From the NCBI GenBank assembly GCA_039914625.1, contig JBDSOU010000054.1:1-17557 (forward strand): 17,557 nt of DNA. Reading direction: 5' to 3'. The DNA comes from DATEMK01 sp039914625 (GTDB lineage Bacteria; Bacteroidota; Bacteroidia; AKYH767-A; OLB10). The position numbers and the translations under genes are program-made. Shown in pieces: positions 6,672 to 15,126 of this stretch (position 1 is the first letter of the stretch; every line of letters starts with the position of its first letter). A model generated the notes under the pieces. It was given only the letters and a program-made list of their open reading frames with translations, ran no database searches and was not told the DNA's origin.

Positions 6672-9257
6672 ATGAAAAAAAGAATTCTTAGGAGGAAAAA
6701 TCAATGCATAATTTACATTAAAATTTTCATTTTGTATCTTCTTATTATGTTTCACACTAATGAGATTGCTACAGCGCAATGTTTTAATTATGCGAACACA
6801 ATTGGCGCAACAAGCTCCTCTCAAACAAATGCCTCAGCGGTCAATCAAGCCTGGTTTGCAAATTCCTTTTTCAATCTGAACGGTACTCTTTTCATTAATC
6901 AGCCCACAACTTTTACAAATTGCAATATAGATTTAGGCGCTGACGCCAAAATTATAATTCAAGCCGGAAAAACTCTTACAATCACCCATCACACACATCT
7001 TCGATCTTGCAATGGAACAGCTGATCTGTGGGATTATATTGAGATACAGGGAACAAGTTCATCTAACTACGGCAGTCTCATTGTAAATGACCAGAGCATT
7101 ATTGAAGATGCTGAAGAAGCTGTTTATGTTGCCCTAGGTTCTGTATTTTCTTTGGATATTGATGATGTGTTTTTTAATAGGAATAATAAGCATATTCATC
7201 TTGATCTTGGCAACCCCATTGCAGCCGTTAGTTGTTCCATTCAAAACTCAAAATTTTATTGCAGAAGTGTATATTCACAGGCTAATACCAGCGGCTATGT
7301 TCTTCATGCTCCACGCCAGAATCAAAGAACAAAAATGGATATTGATCTGGTGAAATTTACAGGAACAATAGGACCTGACAATATCTTTGACTGGGCAAAC
7401 TACGGTATCAATACTTTTAATTGCAACCTTACTGTTGAAAACAGCACATTCAGAAATCTTTTTTCTTATGGTATTTGGGCAGGTCAAAATACTTCCCTGA
7501 CTGCCCATGACAATGATTTTAATAAAACTATACCAAGGGGCATTCACTGTGAACATTTTGTAATAACACTTGATGCTTACAGAAATACTTTTACTGATGT
7601 AAATTACGCCTTCGATTTAACAGATCAAGTTTATACAATTCATATTTATGACAACACTATTACCAATTCTGTAAAATATGCCATCTACGCCACAAATACG
7701 TATTTAAATTCTCCAAACGGAATAAGCGATGTGGATATCTATAACAATACCATTTCCTGTCCTGCAACCGTCAAAGGCAACGGAATTTACTGGAGCGAAA
7801 CCATTCCTCCTCCCAACAACTGGTCTTTTAAAATCCATGATAATCCTGTAATGACAGGATTAAAAAAAGGAGTGGAGCTTTTGAATGTGTGGAATCCTGA
7901 AATAACACATAATCCCCAAATTGAAATCATCAACTCCACAGGCGGCTTTGGAATAAAAACCACCAATTGTATTGAGCCGGTAATTTACGATAATCATATT
8001 GAAGGCGATGAAGCCACTGCCTGCACCAATACCACCACAGGTATCATTAATGAAAATTGCAATGATGCCATTGTAAACTGCAATTACGTCAATAATTTTA
8101 ATAAAGGTTTTAATTTTAAAATTCAAACCATAGGAAATAATTTTTTGAAAAATACTATGGCGCGGTGCAAAGATCAGTTTTATCTTACCAAAAACCCGCA
8201 GGGATTGCATAATTTAGGAAGCGCCAATGGCGCGAGTGAAAATGTGTGGATACAAAATAATATTCCTGATAATTGCGAGCTGTTTTTAAATACCAATGGG
8301 AATAAATCAAATAAACTATCCATAGGAGGTTTTACAAACTTTTATGTGCTTAATTCGGCAAATTCAATTCCTTCGCTTTCTAACATGTCAGGAAATGGAA
8401 GTTATGTTTGTACGTATCAGACTACAACATTACTGCCCATCGATCCGTGCGGAGCAATTGGTAATACCCCAGTAGATGCTATCATAAAATTGGCTTATGA
8501 TTCAATTGCTTTTGATGATGAAACACGGGGTTATGAGTGGCTTGCTGATCAGTTTCTTTTGGACGTGCTGAAAAAAAAACAAGAACTGGCGACTTCCGAT
8601 CCGGTATTTCAAGAAGCATTAGCTCAGCTTGAGCAAACCAATCACGGTATTATTAGCGGCATCAATTATTTTTTATCTGTTTTTATGAGAGATTCTGCGA
8701 ATGCAGATGCCATCAGAGATTCTATAAGAATACTCGATGACAACTTTAATCCTTCCGGTACGGCAGAGATCAACTTTAAATTGCTGAATTCTATCCGTTT
8801 TATAGCCCTCGATGCAGGCGGTTATGCATATTTAGGACAGAGTGAAGTAGATCAGTTGCATGAAATAGCATATCAATGTCCTGAGGAGGGGGGAACTGCA
8901 GTGTATTTAGCCCGTGCAATTCTTGATATTATTAATGGCGAAGCCGGAGATTATGAAAGTTCGTGCGAGGATTTGCCAAGGTTTGAAAATATTCAAGAGT
9001 ATGATGAATTTAATTTTGAAATTGGATACCCTATTCCAGCTTCTTCATTTGTTACATTCAATTACCTGCTGCCTGAACAAACTGAAGGAACTCTTGTGAT
9101 TTTGAACAGCCTGAGTGAAAAAGTAAAACTAATCAAGTTTACTAATAGAGAAAATTCTATAAGTCTCAGTTTGGAAAATTTTTCTTCGGGTATTTATTTT
9201 TATAAAGCTACCAGTCTCTATAATTCTTATTCGGGAAAGTTTGCTGTTATTAAATAA
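6672..9257 (+). CDS. Secreted right-handed beta-helix protein with T9SS sorting domain
   Basis: The frame opens at 6555, but the in-frame ATG at 6672 is preferred. It starts MKKRILRRK, followed by a hydrophobic core and cleavage near ATAQ, a normal signal peptide. The product is then 861 residues. The N-terminal two thirds show beta-helix rungs, with repeats like VENSTFRNLFSYGIWAGQN, HDNDFNKTIPRGIHCE, IHIYDNTITNSVKYAIYA and DVDIYNNTISCPATVKGNG, as in pectate-lyase-like parallel beta-helices. No catalytic residues could be assigned. A helical segment follows (DAIIKLAYDSIAFD ... IAYQCPEEGGTAVYLARAIL). The protein ends in a T9SS type A domain (YPIPASSFVTFNYLLPE ... NFSSGIYFYKA ... GKFAVIK). It is probably a surface or released adhesin or carbohydrate-binding protein. 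The next cargo gene follows after 16 bp, suggesting one transcript. Confidence 0.8.
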   Translation: MKKRILRRKNQCIIYIKIFILYLLIMFHTNEIATAQCFNYANTIGATSSSQTNASAVNQAWFANSFFNLNGTLFINQPTTFTNCNIDLGADAKIIIQAGKTLTITHHTHLRSCNGTADLWDYIEIQGTSSSNYGSLIVNDQSIIEDAEEAVYVALGSVFSLDIDDVFFNRNNKHIHLDLGNPIAAVSCSIQNSKFYCRSVYSQANTSGYVLHAPRQNQRTKMDIDLVKFTGTIGPDNIFDWANYGINTFNCNLTVENSTFRNLFSYGIWAGQNTSLTAHDNDFNKTIPRGIHCEHFVITLDAYRNTFTDVNYAFDLTDQVYTIHIYDNTITNSVKYAIYATNTYLNSPNGISDVDIYNNTISCPATVKGNGIYWSETIPPPNNWSFKIHDNPVMTGLKKGVELLNVWNPEITHNPQIEIINSTGGFGIKTTNCIEPVIYDNHIEGDEATACTNTTTGIINENCNDAIVNCNYVNNFNKGFNFKIQTIGNNFLKNTMARCKDQFYLTKNPQGLHNLGSANGASENVWIQNNIPDNCELFLNTNGNKSNKLSIGGFTNFYVLNSANSIPSLSNMSGNGSYVCTYQTTTLLPIDPCGAIGNTPVDAIIKLAYDSIAFDDETRGYEWLADQFLLDVLKKKQELATSDPVFQEALAQLEQTNHGIISGINYFLSVFMRDSANADAIRDSIRILDDNFNPSGTAEINFKLLNSIRFIALDAGGYAYLGQSEVDQLHEIAYQCPEEGGTAVYLARAILDIINGEAGDYESSCEDLPRFENIQEYDEFNFEIGYPIPASSFVTFNYLLPEQTEGTLVILNSLSEKVKLIKFTNRENSISLSLENFSSGIYFYKATSLYNSYSGKFAVIK

Positions 9258-9273
9258 CTAAAATTCTCTTCTT

Positions 9274-10740
9274 ATGAAAAGAATTTTGGTTATAATGATA
9301 CCTTTATTTTATTGTATTGAATCTTTTTCGCAAGGAGAGGGAAATACATGGATATTTGGTGATTCAACAGGAATTAAATTTATTAACAACATTCCATCTG
9401 TTATTTCCAGTTCAATAAACTCGCTCGACCTATCCTCGTCAATTTCAGATAAACAAGGTGATTTGCTTTTTTATAATGGACCTATAGATGCAAGCGGAAT
9501 GACAGGCTTTTATAATTCAAATGTCTGGGACAAAAATCATCAGATAATGCCAAATGGCGATAGTCTTAAGACTAATTCTGGAATATCCCAAGGTTCAATT
9601 ATAATTCCATTTCCTTCTGATACCATTAACTATTATATTTTTAATATTGGATTTGTACCTGCTGTAGGGTTGAAATTGTATTGTTCTATTGTTGATATGT
9701 CATTAAATGGTGGCTCAGGAGATATTACACAAAAAAATATTTTATTGTGCGACACCAATCTTGTTTCCTTAATGTGTGCGGTAAGACATGGCAATGGTCG
9801 TGACTGGTGGCTGATCAATCATCAGTATCATACTTCAAGATTTATTAAGTATCTTATTGCACCATCAGGCATTGCAGGACCATTTTATCAGTCCATCGGT
9901 CTTACCAATAATTCTACCGGGCAAATGATTTTTTCAAATGCCGGAGATAAGCTGGTTTTTACAGATGCTTTTGGAAAGATTGAGCTATTTGACTTTGATC
10001 GCTGCACGGGCGACATCAGCAATGTGATTCACCTGGGAACACCGCCTTACGTAAATGATAATAAATTTTTCGGATGCTCTTTTTCATCAAATGATTTTTT
10101 GCTTTATACCTCCACATTTAATGATTTTGGCAATGACACTGTTTTCCAGTTTGACTTAACCTCAGCAAATATCAAAGCAAGTCAGACTGTCCTTTTTGTT
10201 AATGACAGTTCAGGCTATAATTTCGGATTGCATTTGCTGGGTCCAGATGGTAAAATTTATATTGCAAACAGTGACGGATATGGTAACGCTTTTGACAGTT
10301 TAAACATGTATTTGACAGTGATTAATTCACCAAACAACCTTGGCGCAGCATGTAATATTGCCCCGTTCAGCTTTTATCTTAACGGAAGAAAATGTTATTA
10401 TGGCTTGCCCAACATTCCCAATTATAATTTAGCCGCTTTTATCGGAAGCCCTTGTGATACTCTGACAACTGTGATGGATGAACTTAAAGCAGAAGAGTAT
10501 TTTATTGAATACCCGAATCCTGCATCTGGTTCTATTACATTTAAGTATAACTTTACAGCAAAAAATGAAACAACGATGTGTATTTTTAACAACTTGGGGA
10601 AAACTGTTAAATCAGTTTTATTACCAGGTGAGAGAAATGAAATTGTTTTGGATGTAACAGATTTTTCAGCAGGAATTTATTTTTACCAAATAAAAAATAA
10701 TAATAAAACATTCACTGGTAAAATTGCAGTAATTAATTAA
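9274..10740 (+). CDS. Secreted propeller-like protein with T9SS sorting domain
   Basis: A 488-residue exported protein with signal peptide 1 to about 19 (ending SFSQ before GEGNTWIFGD). The mature start, with NTWIFGD, DKQGDLLFYNG, VWDKNHQIMPNG and later VRHGNGRDWWLINH, is a pattern seen in many large Bacteroidota surface proteins of WD40/propeller type. The repeated strands (LFYNGPID, YYIFNIGF, DKLVFTDAFGKIELFDFD, DGKIYIANSDGY) fit a beta-propeller. The last 75 or so residues are a T9SS type A domain: YPNPASGSITFKYNF, VTDFSAGIYFYQIK, and end GKIAVIN. The end is nearly identical in style to that of the upstream beta-helix protein (GKFAVIK). The 16-bp spacing suggests co-expression with it. The binding partner is unknown. 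Confidence 0.8.
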   Translation: MKRILVIMIPLFYCIESFSQGEGNTWIFGDSTGIKFINNIPSVISSSINSLDLSSSISDKQGDLLFYNGPIDASGMTGFYNSNVWDKNHQIMPNGDSLKTNSGISQGSIIIPFPSDTINYYIFNIGFVPAVGLKLYCSIVDMSLNGGSGDITQKNILLCDTNLVSLMCAVRHGNGRDWWLINHQYHTSRFIKYLIAPSGIAGPFYQSIGLTNNSTGQMIFSNAGDKLVFTDAFGKIELFDFDRCTGDISNVIHLGTPPYVNDNKFFGCSFSSNDFLLYTSTFNDFGNDTVFQFDLTSANIKASQTVLFVNDSSGYNFGLHLLGPDGKIYIANSDGYGNAFDSLNMYLTVINSPNNLGAACNIAPFSFYLNGRKCYYGLPNIPNYNLAAFIGSPCDTLTTVMDELKAEEYFIEYPNPASGSITFKYNFTAKNETTMCIFNNLGKTVKSVLLPGERNEIVLDVTDFSAGIYFYQIKNNNKTFTGKIAVIN

Positions 10741-10790
10741 ATAAACCGGCAACTTTTTTAAAGTGTTTCAAATTAGCAAACTATTAAAGT

Positions 10791-10798
10791 TAACTTTG
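10791..10798 (+). promoter_or_regulatory. -7 promoter box TAACTTTG for the metallophosphoesterase gene
   Basis: TAACTTTG matches TAnnTTTG exactly and sits only 5 bp before the ATG at 10804. A TTTC (10766-10769) lies 21 bp upstream as an imperfect -33 element. If used, transcription would start at or next to the start codon, producing a nearly leaderless mRNA. The same octamer occurs before the inositol-phosphate synthase gene. Confidence 0.45.
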
Positions 10799-10803
10799 CC
10801 TAA

Positions 10804-12066
10804 ATGTCTTTTCGTTTAATAATCATTCTCGCAATTCTTCTCCTTCTTGATCTGTATGCTTTTCAATCTGTGAAATTCCTATGCAAAGGATTGTTTCCAT
10901 CACAAATCAGGAATGCATATTTTATTTATTGGGGAGTTTCTGTCTTTTGTTTTGGCCTCATTATTATTGGAAATATTTTTGACTGGCATGAATGGAATAA
11001 AGCGTTCCGCACGTATAGTTTTGCATTTGTTTTTATTGTTTTCTTTTCCAAATTATTTGTGGATATTTTTTTGCTGGTTGATGACATTATCCGCTTTTTT
11101 CGCTGGAGCATAACAAAAATCAGTCTTGCAACCGGCACTCCTGATTCTACAAAAGCCGAAGTGGTGAAAAATGGAATTTCAAGATCGGAGTTTTTGGTAA
11201 AGTTCGCAATTGTTGCGGGTGCAATTCCTTTTTTTTCTATGATTTACGGGATGATTAACGGAGCATATAATTACCGTAAAAGAAAAGTTATTCTTACTTT
11301 AAATAATCTTCCTGAATCTTTTCACGGATTTAGAATTGTTCAGATTTCGGATATACATACCGGCAGCTTTACACGAATGGATCCTGTCAAAGAAGCCATA
11401 AAAATTATAAATGATCAGCAGGCGGATGTGGTATTTTTTACCGGTGATCTTGTAAATGACAAGCATGAAGAAACAGCACCCTTTATTGATATTCTTAAAG
11501 AAATAAAAGCAAAGCATGGTGTATATTCTATTTTCGGAAATCATGATTATGGTGATTATGTGCATTGGGAAAGCAAGGAAGCAAAAGAAGATAACCTTAA
11601 AAAACTTGCTGCTGTCCATAAACAGTTAGGATGGAATTTACTGATGGATGAACACCGTCACATTGAACAGAATGGTGAACGCATAACGGTAATCGGTGTG
11701 CAAAACTGGAGTGCACGAATGGGATTTCAGAAGTACGGAAGCATTGAAAAAGCCACGCAAAATATTTCTTACAGCCCGGTAAATATTTTATTGTCACACG
11801 ATCCTTCACATTGGAAAGCTCAGATAACAGATCAATATGAAAAAATTGATCTCACGTTATCCGGACATACGCATGGAATGCAATTCGGAATTGAAATACC
11901 GGGATTCAAATGGAGTCCGGTTCAGTATTTTTATAAAGAGTGGGCTGATTTGTACCAGCACAAAAATCAATTTCTTTATGTGAATCGTGGTCTTGGTTTC
12001 CTCGGTTACCCGGGACGTGTCGGAATTTTGCCGGAAATAACAGTGATTGAATTGAGGAGAGCCTGA
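10804..12066 (+). CDS. Membrane-anchored calcineurin-like metallophosphoesterase
   Basis: A 420-residue protein with about four predicted membrane segments in the first 155 residues (around 4-24, 40-58, 70-92 and 133-152). A metallophosphoesterase domain follows from about 175. The dinuclear metal-site motifs are complete and in order: SDIHTG with D183 and H185, GDLVND with D215, GNHDY with N246 and H247, LLSHDP with H332, and SGHTHGMQ with H355 and H357. This is the YaeI/YkuE-like layout, in which the enzyme cleaves phosphomonoesters or lipid pyrophosphates at the membrane. The substrate cannot be assigned. It follows the T9SS cargo pair on the same strand but has its own promoter box. It converges on rlmE with an 18-bp gap. 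Confidence 0.9.
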   Translation: MSFRLIIILAILLLLDLYAFQSVKFLCKGLFPSQIRNAYFIYWGVSVFCFGLIIIGNIFDWHEWNKAFRTYSFAFVFIVFFSKLFVDIFLLVDDIIRFFRWSITKISLATGTPDSTKAEVVKNGISRSEFLVKFAIVAGAIPFFSMIYGMINGAYNYRKRKVILTLNNLPESFHGFRIVQISDIHTGSFTRMDPVKEAIKIINDQQADVVFFTGDLVNDKHEETAPFIDILKEIKAKHGVYSIFGNHDYGDYVHWESKEAKEDNLKKLAAVHKQLGWNLLMDEHRHIEQNGERITVIGVQNWSARMGFQKYGSIEKATQNISYSPVNILLSHDPSHWKAQITDQYEKIDLTLSGHTHGMQFGIEIPGFKWSPVQYFYKEWADLYQHKNQFLYVNRGLGFLGYPGRVGILPEITVIELRRA

Positions 12067-12095
12067 TAAAAGTAAAGATAATATCAGATTTTTTT
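12063..12095 (+). terminator. Weak stem-loop with T-run after the metallophosphoesterase gene
   Basis: CTGATA (12063-12068) pairs with TATCAG (12082-12087) around a 13-nt loop, followed by ATTTTTTTC. The shape is that of a small intrinsic terminator. However, the T-run is also the complement of the Lys codons at the rlmE C-terminus, so it may be fortuitous. Confidence 0.3.
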
Positions 12096-12677
12096 CTTCA
12101 GCCCCACTAAGAAAATTTCCTTGCTGCTGCTTTGCGTGCTTTTTGGACGGTGAATGTGCACTTCATCAAAACTGTTTTTCAGCTCATCGCGAAAAGAAAT
12201 GGTATCTTCACCTTCAAATATTTTACAAACAAAATTGCCCTTGGGCTTTAAAAACTTTTTTGCTGTATCATAAGCCAGAACGCATAAATCATAAGAACGC
12301 ATCTGGTCAACAAACTTATTTCCTGTTGTACCAGGAGCCATGTCTGAGATTACGGCATCGAACAATTGATTGAAATTATATTCCGTAATAATTTCCTGTA
12401 CGTTGAGGTCATTCAAATTGGCACGGATGAAAACGGCATTTTTTAATTGTATGTTGATTGGTTGTAAATCTATTCCAAGAACTTTTCCCTGTTCACCAAT
12501 TTTCCTTGATGCATATTGTGACCAGGATCCGGGCGATGCTCCTAAATCTAAAATAGTATCACCAGAACGAATTATTTTATAACGCTGGTCAATCTCTTCC
12601 AGTTTATAAATGGAGCGGGCAACGAAATTTTCTTTTTTCGCTTTACGTGCATAATGGTCGTTGGGTTTGTAGGGCAT
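12084..12677 (-). CDS. rlmE: 23S rRNA 2'-O-methyltransferase RlmE (FtsJ/RrmJ)
   Basis: This 197-residue SAM-dependent enzyme methylates the 2'-O of U2552 (E. coli numbering) in the 23S rRNA A-loop, late in 50S assembly. The SAM site DLGASPGSW is at 44-52. The catalytic K-D-K-E tetrad is K25 (RSIYKLEEID), D112 (VISDMAPG), K152 (NFVCKIFEG) and E187 (SSSKEIFLVGL). The N-terminal RSIYKLEEIDQRY is characteristic of the family. The length matches. It is the last gene of the minus-strand run, 10 bp after the pabA-like gene. The gap and the end of pabA are made of the CCTTAAA repeat. Start ATG at 12677. Confidence 0.95.
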   Translation of the reverse strand: MPYKPNDHYARKAKKENFVARSIYKLEEIDQRYKIIRSGDTILDLGASPGSWSQYASRKIGEQGKVLGIDLQPINIQLKNAVFIRANLNDLNVQEIITEYNFNQLFDAVISDMAPGTTGNKFVDQMRSYDLCVLAYDTAKKFLKPKGNFVCKIFEGEDTISFRDELKNSFDEVHIHRPKSTQSSSKEIFLVGLKKKI

Positions 12678-12683
12678 GAGGAG

Positions 12684-12706
12684 AAGTTTAAGGTTTAAGG
12701 TTTAAC
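12684..12706. repeat. CCTTAAA short-period repeat, copy 1 (pabA end / rlmE leader)
   Basis: On the plus strand this is AAGTTTAAGGTTTAAGG plus TTTAACC, a 7-bp period of TTTAAGG. It spans the last codons of pabA and the leader of rlmE, and ends 6 bp before the rlmE ATG. It is related to the longer array at 15127-15200. Confidence 0.6.
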
Positions 12707-13260
12707 CAGTTTTCTAAAAGTTTTTCTCCCCATTCAGTTAAAATAGATTCAGGATGAAACTGCACGCCTTTCACATCATAATCAATGTGAGCAAGCGACA
12801 TGATTTCATTGTTGTTATCAACAGAAGTTATTTTTAAGCAGGAGGGAAGCGAGGTTTTATTTATTACCCATGAATGATAGCGTCCTGCACTAAAGGTGAT
12901 AGGAATATTGTTAAAGAGCTTTTCGTTTTTATCAATCACGTTCACTTCGCGCGATACTCCGTGAAATACTTCAGGCAGGTTGTAAAGGTTTGCACCAAAT
13001 GCTTCTCCGATTGCCTGGTGGCCGAGGCATATTCCAAGAATTTTTTTTGATAAAGCATATTTTTTTATCAGCGGAACCAATATCCCTGCTTCCATGGGCA
13101 AGCCCGGTCCGGGAGACAGAATTATTTTATCATAACGATTTACATCCTTCAAACTTATTTCATCATTTCTAAATACAGCAACATCCTCACGTGTTATTTT
13201 TTCTATGTAATGGACAAGATTATAAGTGAAGGAATCGTAATTATCAAGAACAAGAATCAT
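12688..13260 (-). CDS. pabA: Glutamine amidotransferase, aminodeoxychorismate/anthranilate synthase component II
   Basis: A 190-residue class I glutamine amidotransferase. It releases ammonia from glutamine for its synthase partner, PabB (folate route) or TrpE (tryptophan route). The triad is visible: nucleophile C78 in GICLGHQAIG, with H169 and E171 in VQFHPESILTEWG. Also typical are DNYDSFTYNL at the N-terminus, LSPGPGLP (oxyanion strand) and RYHSW. The family does not allow PabA and TrpG to be told apart, and no pabB/trpE/trpD is in the window, so the symbol is provisional. It sits between pgpA and rlmE in one direction. Its last residues (LNLKP) are encoded by the CCTTAAA repeat. ACGAAT repeats abut the start codon. 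Confidence 0.9.
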   Translation of the reverse strand: MILVLDNYDSFTYNLVHYIEKITREDVAVFRNDEISLKDVNRYDKIILSPGPGLPMEAGILVPLIKKYALSKKILGICLGHQAIGEAFGANLYNLPEVFHGVSREVNVIDKNEKLFNNIPITFSAGRYHSWVINKTSLPSCLKITSVDNNNEIMSLAHIDYDVKGVQFHPESILTEWGEKLLENWLNLKP

Positions 13261-13263
13261 GAT

Positions 13264-13305
13264 CGAATACGAATTTTTACGAATCTACGAATTCTGAATC
13301 TGTAT
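13264..13305. repeat. Degenerate ACGAAT short-period repeat, copy 3 (pabA leader)
   Basis: CGAATACGAATTTTTACG, then AATCTACGAATTCTGAATC, fills the 52-bp gap between pgpA and pabA and starts 3 bp upstream of the pabA ATG. It has the same word and orientation relative to the downstream gene as the copy before ffh. Confidence 0.55.
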
Positions 13306-13312
13306 TCGGTTC

Positions 13313-13789
13313 TTAAATCAATTGAAACGAAAATAAAATCACATGCAATAAAATATTTGCATAGATACCTGCCAAAACATCATCCAGCATTACTCCCCAT
13401 CCACCATGAACTTTTTCAAGAGAACGAATACCGAAAGGTTTCAGAATATCAAAAAAACGGAATAACACAAATGCAATTAAAACAGATTTCCATTCAAGAG
13501 GAACAAACATCAATGAAAACAACATTCCCGCAATTTCATCAATTGTAAATCTGGGAGCATCCTTCCCCCATTCATTTTCTAATTTGTTGACCGTAACTAT
13601 TCCAATGAAAACAAACAGTAAACAGAAAACAAGGAACAGCAAATAATAAACGGAATAATCATACCCGGAAAAAATTAAATGAAACAGGTAGGCAAATAAG
13701 CAGCCAACTAAACTTCCTACAGTTCCGGGAGCTACTGGAGAGAAACCGCTTCCGAAACCGCTTGCGATAAGCCTGTAAAAAAATTTCAT
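13313..13789 (-). CDS. pgpA: PgpA-family phosphatidylglycerophosphatase-like lipid phosphatase
   Basis: A 158-residue membrane protein of the PgpA family, which removes phosphate from phosphatidylglycerophosphate. Family signatures: GSGFSPVAPGTVGSL (13-27), FTIDEIAGML (81-90), FRFFDILKPFGIRSLE (110-125) and HGGWGVMLDDVLAG (128-141), with the acidic residues D84, E85, D114, D136 and D137 expected to bind Mg2+. Three or four membrane segments are visible. Its ATG overlaps the stop of the inositol-3-phosphate synthase gene (ATGA), so the two are translationally coupled. In Bacteroides a PgpA-like enzyme next to this synthase is known as a phosphatidylinositol-phosphate phosphatase. By context this copy may act on an inositol lipid rather than on phosphatidylglycerophosphate. 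That substrate choice is inference. Confidence 0.9.
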   Translation of the reverse strand: MKFFYRLIASGFGSGFSPVAPGTVGSLVGCLFAYLFHLIFSGYDYSVYYLLFLVFCLLFVFIGIVTVNKLENEWGKDAPRFTIDEIAGMLFSLMFVPLEWKSVLIAFVLFRFFDILKPFGIRSLEKVHGGWGVMLDDVLAGIYANILLHVILFSFQLI

Positions 13790-15117
13790 TTCATTGCATC
13801 CGCATATTCTTCATAATAATCCAAACCAAGGTGCGTGATCAGGTCTTCGCCTTTCATGTGGCGAAGCGTATTTTCAAGCTTCATAAGCTGTTTAAAAATA
13901 TCATGAATAGGATGGAGGCCTGCAGCAGTTTGCGGTGATTTAAAATAAAACGAAAGCCATTCCTGGATGCCGCTCATTTCGGCACGCTGTGCAAGATCAA
14001 GAAATAATGCAAGATCCAGCACAATGGGTGCAGCAAGAATAGAATCACGGCACAGGAAATTTATTTTTATCTGCATTTCATATCCGAGCCATCCGAATAT
14101 ATCAATATTGTCCCAGCTTTCTTTATTGTCACCACGCGGAGGATAATAGTTGATATTTACTTTATGATAAATATTTTTGTAAAGTTCAGGATGCTGTTCC
14201 GCAGAAAAAATATCTTTCAATACGCTGAGCTTTGATACTTCCTTTGTTTTGAAGCTTGCCGGGTCGTCAAGCACTTCACCGTCACGGTTTCCTAAAATAT
14301 TTGTTGAGAACCAACCTTTAATTCCGAGGGCACGCGCATGCAATCCGGGCGCAAGAATTGTTTTCATCAAGGTCTGCCCTGTCTTGAAATCTTTTCCGGC
14401 AATGGGTACATTATTCAGTTTAGCCAGTTCAACCAATGCAGGAACATCGCACGAAAGATTGGGCGCTCCGTTTGCATAGGGTACTCCGCATACGATAGAG
14501 GCATAAGCATACATCATGCTGGGCGCTATATCAGCATCATTATTTTTTAATCCATCTTCAAAAGCCTGAATTGTTTTGTGAACATTTTTTTCTTCAATAT
14601 AAACTTCAGTGGAGCCGCACCATACCATTACTAAGCGGTCACAATTGTTTTCCTCTTTAAAATCTTTTATATCTTTTATTAATGCCTGAGCAAGTTCCCA
14701 TTTTGTTTTTCCTGACTTAACATTGGGGCCATCCAGGTTTTTAATATAGTTTTTATCAAATACCGCCTTCATAGGATTAATTTGTTCCAATTCTTCTTTT
14801 ACCTGGTCGAGCAGATTTTTTTCAATCACTGCTGCTTTCAGAGCTGCTTCGTAAACGTTGTCTTCAAAAATATCCCATCCCCCGAATACAATGTTGTCTA
14901 AGGATTGCAGCGGCACAAAATCTTTTATTCTCGGGTTTTGGGGCTCGGTTCTTTTGCCTATGCGAATATTTCCTAATTGGGTGAGCGAGCCTACCGGCAG
15001 CGCCAGTCCTTTTCTTACTGCAAGCACTCCTGCAATAAATGTGGTAGCAACGGCACCCAGGCCCGGAGTTAATATTCCAAGCCTGCCGTGAGGGTCTTTT
15101 AAGTTAATGGATGACAT
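13786..15117 (-). CDS. ino1: Inositol-3-phosphate synthase (myo-inositol-1-phosphate synthase)
   Basis: This 443-residue NAD-dependent enzyme converts glucose-6-phosphate to inositol-3-phosphate (also called L-myo-inositol-1-phosphate), the committed step of inositol synthesis. Evidence: Rossmann start LGILTPGLGAVATT (13-26); MVWCGSTEVY (164-173); AGKDFKTGQT (240-249), the catalytic-lysine segment matching GDDFKSGQT of eukaryotic enzymes; NILGNRDG (273-280); NIDIFGWLGYEMQIKI (337-352); and CRDSILAAPIVLDLA (356-370). It is shorter than eukaryotic enzymes (about 530), as usual for bacteria. It begins a minus-strand run followed by pgpA, pabA and rlmE. A -7 box TAACTTTG lies in the upstream repeat array. 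This gene makes inositol-lipid synthesis in the organism likely. Confidence 0.95.
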   Translation of the reverse strand: MSSINLKDPHGRLGILTPGLGAVATTFIAGVLAVRKGLALPVGSLTQLGNIRIGKRTEPQNPRIKDFVPLQSLDNIVFGGWDIFEDNVYEAALKAAVIEKNLLDQVKEELEQINPMKAVFDKNYIKNLDGPNVKSGKTKWELAQALIKDIKDFKEENNCDRLVMVWCGSTEVYIEEKNVHKTIQAFEDGLKNNDADIAPSMMYAYASIVCGVPYANGAPNLSCDVPALVELAKLNNVPIAGKDFKTGQTLMKTILAPGLHARALGIKGWFSTNILGNRDGEVLDDPASFKTKEVSKLSVLKDIFSAEQHPELYKNIYHKVNINYYPPRGDNKESWDNIDIFGWLGYEMQIKINFLCRDSILAAPIVLDLALFLDLAQRAEMSGIQEWLSFYFKSPQTAAGLHPIHDIFKQLMKLENTLRHMKGEDLITHLGLDYYEEYADAMK

Positions 15118-15126
15118 GTTATAAGA

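Noticed and set aside
6691..6721. GGAGG followed 8 bp later by ATG, a strong-looking ribosome site
   Set aside because: The ATG at 6704 is out of frame with the beta-helix gene and opens only five codons (MHNLH). The GGAGG lies inside the signal-peptide coding region (Arg-Arg codons).
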